From the NCBI RefSeq assembly GCF_900700375.1, contig NC_041721.1, positions 5,657,489 through 5,721,488 of the forward strand: 64,000 nt of DNA, read 5' to 3'. The notes under the pieces were generated by a model. That model made no database searches and had not been told where the DNA came from. It was given only the letters and a program-made list of their open reading frames with translations. Below are positions 59,700-64,000 of the stretch, piece after piece. Each line of letters begins with the position of its first letter. Positions within the stretch are counted from its first letter, which is position 1. This DNA is from Denticeps clupeoides (taxonomy: Eukaryota > Chordata > Actinopteri > Clupeiformes > Denticipitidae). A program made the translations under genes and the position numbers.

Positions 59700-62179
59700 G
59701 TGACTGTCCTCTCATATCAAGCACAAGACCCTCCACCCGAGGCCACCCCCCCCAAAGACACCCGAAACCACCGCAATGACCTCAGGGTGTTTGCACTGGC
59801 ATTACTCAACTCAGGAAAACACTGGAACAAATACTGCAGTCTACAAGCAACAGACACACTTATTCTGTTATTCCAAGAATACAGATACTTTGCAATAAAA
59901 ATATATTTCATAGAAGTTATGATGACAGTAGTTATCACAATATATCATGGAATTCAGCTGAAGGAAAGGGCAATACCATGCTCTGGATTGTGATGATTAA
60001 GATTATTGATTAAATGAGTATAGATGTGAGAGCCCACTAATTAGACATCTAATTAGTGGTTTGCACAGAGGACATAAATTCTTGTATAATACCTGTGGGT
60101 CAAGCAAAAGGTAAGGCATGCTGGAAATAACTGTTAATTATGCGGCAAGACACAAAAATGGTATAAATTGTTGACACACATGGACATCATGCACAAATAT
60201 AGAAGATGTCACAAATATGCTCACGCAATGACATATTAGGTTCCTTCTTTTTTAATTACTATTTTTGGTCCAGCTCTTTAATACCAGTTTAGGGATTAAT
60301 ATAATAAAGTCAGAAGAAAATACAATTTTAATGATGCAACGTTAAAACACAGCACAACGGAATGTGTCCTCTGCATTTAACCCATCACCCTCAGTGAGCA
60401 GTGGTCAGCCACAAAAAACGGGGAACAGTGTGTGGAGATAGTACCTCGATCTGAGGGGACCGCAGTGACACCTTGGCGGTTGAGGATTTGAACCTGCAAT
60501 TTTTCCGATTCTGCTTCCTTATCTCCTAGGCCACCACTGCCCAGAAGTATGAGCAGATGTGTTTTCTGTACAAAGGTCCACCAGAATAAGTGAAGATAAA
60601 TGAAGTGAAGAGACTAGAGTAAGTGTCACCAACCCTGGTCCTGGAGAGCACCTATTCTGTATAGTTTGAGCTTAACCACCATTAAAACCACCTAATTCAA
60701 TCTCTTCACTTATTACTGTCCAGTTTTTGAGGCGTGGTGCAACATGGAAAAATATAAGCTGTCCAATGAACATTTGGTTTGATGTTTAATATCCTGTAGA
60801 TTTAAGACTAATGGTTATCTCCCTCCCTAAATATGTCACGTGACTCCAGTAATTGATTTCCCTGAATAGCAAACCGACTATGTTGACTTATTGTCACCCA
60901 ACCGTTGTCTACTTTCAAAGAAAGACCGATTTCCTTTTCATTCCTACTCCCTCATCTCCTCATCTCATCTTCTCCTGCTCTTGATCCGTCCCTAAACGTG
61001 AACGTCAGCATCCGTGGGGTGCTGTGGCAGAAGCCGTCCCTCGTTCGTTCCCTCGTTTAGCCGCACCGGGGTTCACGTTCCCACTAACACCTGCTCTCTT
61101 ACTGTTCTGCGTCAGAACCGTGACAAAATATAATTACAAAAATCTGCAACACACATTCAGTTCCTATATTAAATGTTTAATTGGCTTGCCATATTCACTT
61201 TGTTTTGGTCGGGTCCTCTACATACGATTTAAATGTCACAGTTACTTGTACCCATTTGGCAGTGCTGTTATCAGCATTTGGCCACAACTCAGTCTCAAAT
61301 GGCAATTAATTAGCTTTCCAATTGCCCTTATCTTCCATGAACAGCCAAACATAATATAGACAGACCACTTAAATTAGAAACTATAATTAAATCACGAGCA
61401 AATACCTCACAATAGCAAGGTGGGTAAAAAGGCCAAATCTATAAAAAGTCACAAACAGAAATCACGGCCTCTTGTCTGAAATGGCAAGTTATATGCTACT
61501 CATAATTTTAAATAATCAACACGTTACATCAATAATGTGTTGATTATTTCCAATTAACACTCAGTGTTCCTGTTTTTGTATGTCAAACTCCCCTCAGGCC
61601 AATTACATTTATTCACTCTGTGACCCCTGCTACCACCTCTAATTAAGAGAATTTAATTGCAAGTCTCTTCACTTTTCATCAGGGAATTTTTCATGGGGAC
61701 TACAGACACATCGCACGGTTTCCAAGTTAGCAAATTTAGTAACCAGTGCACGGGCACAGTGAAGTTAACATTGTTGATGGTGCACAAATGGTGCAGACAT
61801 TTATTTTTTAGAATTTGTAGAGCAGGAACTGCTTTATTTAATGTAACTGCAGTGACTGATCATTTTGTCCCTACTGCCATCAAAAAGCATGCACACTAGG
61901 TGGTAGCGACCTCTGATTGGGTGAGTGAAAGAAGGGCAATGTTCGTACTGTCTGTGAAAGCAGATAATTTAAATGTGTACTGACAATTTAATCATTAATA
62001 TATATATTGATGTTTTATCAATATATATTCAAATATATGCTTTCCCCCTTTTCCTGTTCAGTAAATGTAGAAAGGCCAACTAATTGGGCAATCTTGCTAA
62101 TCTTTTCCACCATGTGATGCCACCTGCTGGCCTTAAATGGTAATCTCAGAGCCATCTTTTGGGTGAATTTTTAAAGTTT
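59700..62179. other. Intergenic DNA, gene-poor
   Basis: No exon recognised. Contains a diverged SINE B (60353-60541) and several short perfect palindromes in AT-rich DNA (60034-60059, 61511-61545, 61997-62029). Confidence 0.5.
60353..60541 (-). repeat. SINE B copy, diverged
   Basis: GAATGTGTCCTCTGCATTTA to GCCACCACTGCCC (plus reading) with many changes, so older than the copies at 39038 and 62180. Confidence 0.75.
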
Positions 62180-62433
62180 TTTAAAGTGAAGTGATTGTCA
62201 CATGTGATACACAGCAGCACAGCACACGGTGCACACAGTGAAATTTGTCCTCTGCATTTAACCCATCACCCTGAGTGAGCAGTGGGCAGCCATGACCGGC
62301 GCCCGGGGAGCAGTGTGGGGGGACGGTGCTTTGCTCAGTGGCACCTCAGTGGTACCTTGGCGGATCGGGATTCGAACCGGCAACCTTCTGATTACGGGGC
62401 CGCTTCCTTAACCGCTAGGCCACCACTGCCCCT
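62180..62433 (-). repeat. SINE B, full-length copy
   Basis: AAAGTGAAGTGATTGTCACA to GCCACCACTGCCCC (plus reading). The most complete SINE B in the window, with intact boxes (complement GATTCGAACCGG and CCGCTAGGCCACCACTG). Confidence 0.9.
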
Positions 62434-62728
62434 AATTTTGGTGTGTGTACATAAGCGCGTGTGTGTATGTGGCAATAAAATAAGACATCCAAAACACAGA
62501 TTAATGCCAGCAGTTGGCTTTATTCACTACTCAGGAAAGTGCCACCAGAAGATGAAAAGTAGACAAGAGACCACACTTCACTCCAGCAATGACTGAAACG
62601 TACAAAAAAACACATTTATGTGAAGATGTACACAACATGTTAACACAAGATCTCACTGCAAACATATATTTTTAATCATTTTACTGTGAGTTTGTGCACA
62701 CATTGAGGTTGGCCAAACACACTGATTT

Positions 62729-62753
62729 TGTGTGTGTGTGTGTGTGTGTGTGT
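62729..62753. repeat. (TG)n microsatellite
   Basis: About 12 TG units. Confidence 0.9.
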
Positions 62754-63066
62754 TTAAATGGCCATGCCTGAACAGTCTTTACCTGCCTCTCTTTATGTAA
62801 TGCAAATGTAATGGTGTGTGTAAAATGTGTGTGCAAAAAGCAAATGGAAGAGAAAAAAAAAGAACCCCACAGTTAAGGCACAGACACTTCCAAGCAGCAG
62901 ACCGTCACATGAACACACCGCCAAAGGCGAATACAGATTCACAGAGGGAGGTAGGGGCAGTGTTGTAAAGCTCAACAACAGACCGGCACCAAACAAACGC
63001 CTTTCAAAATGTGCTGGTAGGGACAGTGTTTACAAATAGCACAGTGCTTCAGTCTCTCTGAGAAAT

Positions 63067-63067
<1 letters not shown>

Positions 63068-63110
<43 letters not shown>
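63068..63110. repeat. (CA)n microsatellite
   Basis: About 21 CA units with one G interruption. Confidence 0.9.
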
Positions 63111-63111
<1 letters not shown>

Positions 63112-64000
63112 ATAAAACTGTACATGAAACATAAAGACACATAAACACACATACGCACAAAAAAGAAATATTCTCTAACATAGTCATATTTATACACTAC
63201 TGTTTGCCTTTAGTGGCTTTAGAGTGCCTTCATGAATGCTCATAGGGTTATTATAAAGCTGTCAAATCATCTCCACATTGTGACTGATGCACCACAGAAG
63301 CTAAACTTTTACCTCATTTCAGACATTCTATTGGCTACTGCACAGTGTTTTTATTGCATTACTTTCCTGTCTAAACAACTGCATGTACACGAATGCATCA
63401 TCTCCACATCATCTCCACAAAAACTTGGCTCTGCAGGCACTTTCATTACAACCAGCATCAAATACCAGCAGTAAAGGCCTGTTCAGCTAGTTCTCACAGG
63501 AGGCAATTTCATTCCTAATATGCAATATTATTTATTATTGACCGTCATCGACTATCAATGCTGCGAACACACAGCACGTGAGGTTATAAAGAATTGTGAC
63601 TACTCTGCACTTAAATGTCAGATGAGTTGTGAATGTTCATTTTAATTTCAGCTTCTCATGGTCTACCACTAGAGGGAGCGGCATGTACCACAGTTTTGCG
63701 AACCAAGGCCCTTCAATTCAAGTCGGCAGATTCAACGTACAAATCCAGTTTTTTTGTCCTTTCTGGGCTATTAATGGTGGCCCCTTAAAAACTCCATTGG
63801 GGTACCGGCTAAGGAATCGTACTCATAGCGGAAAATTTTCGCTATGGTACCTTAAACAAGGTACCATCTCCTCACACTGCAAAAAAAAAAAATCGGTTTC
63901 ACTATGCAGATGTATAGTGTATCATTGCAGATGCAATGAAACATCTAATCGTCATCTAAAGTATATACACTGGGTTCTGTAACTGCATGACATGTCACAG

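Larger units (their letters stand above)
62434..64000. other. Intergenic DNA at the right edge
   Basis: No exon recognised. Holds (TG)n at 62729-62753, (CA)n at 63068-63110 and two neighbouring palindromes at 63824-63867. Confidence 0.5.

Overview
This window is vertebrate nuclear DNA, almost certainly from a teleost fish. All protein genes are split by GT-AG introns and encode vertebrate families (coagulation factors, CD3 zeta, POU2F1). The introns are full of fish-type repeats: tRNA-derived SINEs, L2-type LINE ends, a Tc1-like MITE and (CA)n tracts. Two SINE families dominate and are called SINE A and SINE B here. The species cannot be fixed from sequence alone; an otocephalan (clupeiform or ostariophysan) fish is a weak guess from the SINE types.

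Layout. 0-6 kb: two tandem vitamin K-dependent clotting-protease genes on the minus strand, a factor X-like gene running off the left edge and a complete factor VII gene. 6-9 kb: intergenic DNA with a Tc1-like MITE. 9.4-15.7 kb: setdb2 (H3K9 methyltransferase with an MBD) on the plus strand. 16.2-17.9 kb: a CpG-rich 30-bp minisatellite split by a SINE and an L2 LINE. 17.9-18.9 kb: a divergent H2A.X-type histone gene ending in SQEF, on the minus strand, with its own TATA box, 5'UTR intron and poly(A) signal. 19.5-22.5 kb: creg1 (plus). 23.3-33.1 kb: cd247, the T-cell receptor zeta chain (plus). 36.0-50.3 kb: pou2f1 (Oct-1, minus), convergent with cd247. 51.6-58.2 kb: styxl2/dusp27 pseudophosphatase (minus). 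58.2-64 kb: gene-poor DNA.

The block creg1-cd247-pou2f1-styxl2 keeps the gene neighbourhood of human 1q24. The f7/f10 and setdb2 part corresponds to human chromosome 13, so the window spans a junction of two ancestral linkage groups. The exon chains given for f7, creg1, cd247, pou2f1 and styxl2 each sum to a multiple of three and keep one open frame, which supports the models.

The points most worth a second look are the divergent SQEF histone, a perfect inverted pair of CLEAR-type E-boxes just upstream of creg1, an enrichment of Oct-1 octamers inside pou2f1 itself, a 103-nt hairpin in a pou2f1 intron, the shared 3' tail of SINE A and the L2 LINE, and the identical intron position in all three ITAMs of cd247. 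No CRISPR array, prophage or retrovirus-like element was seen.
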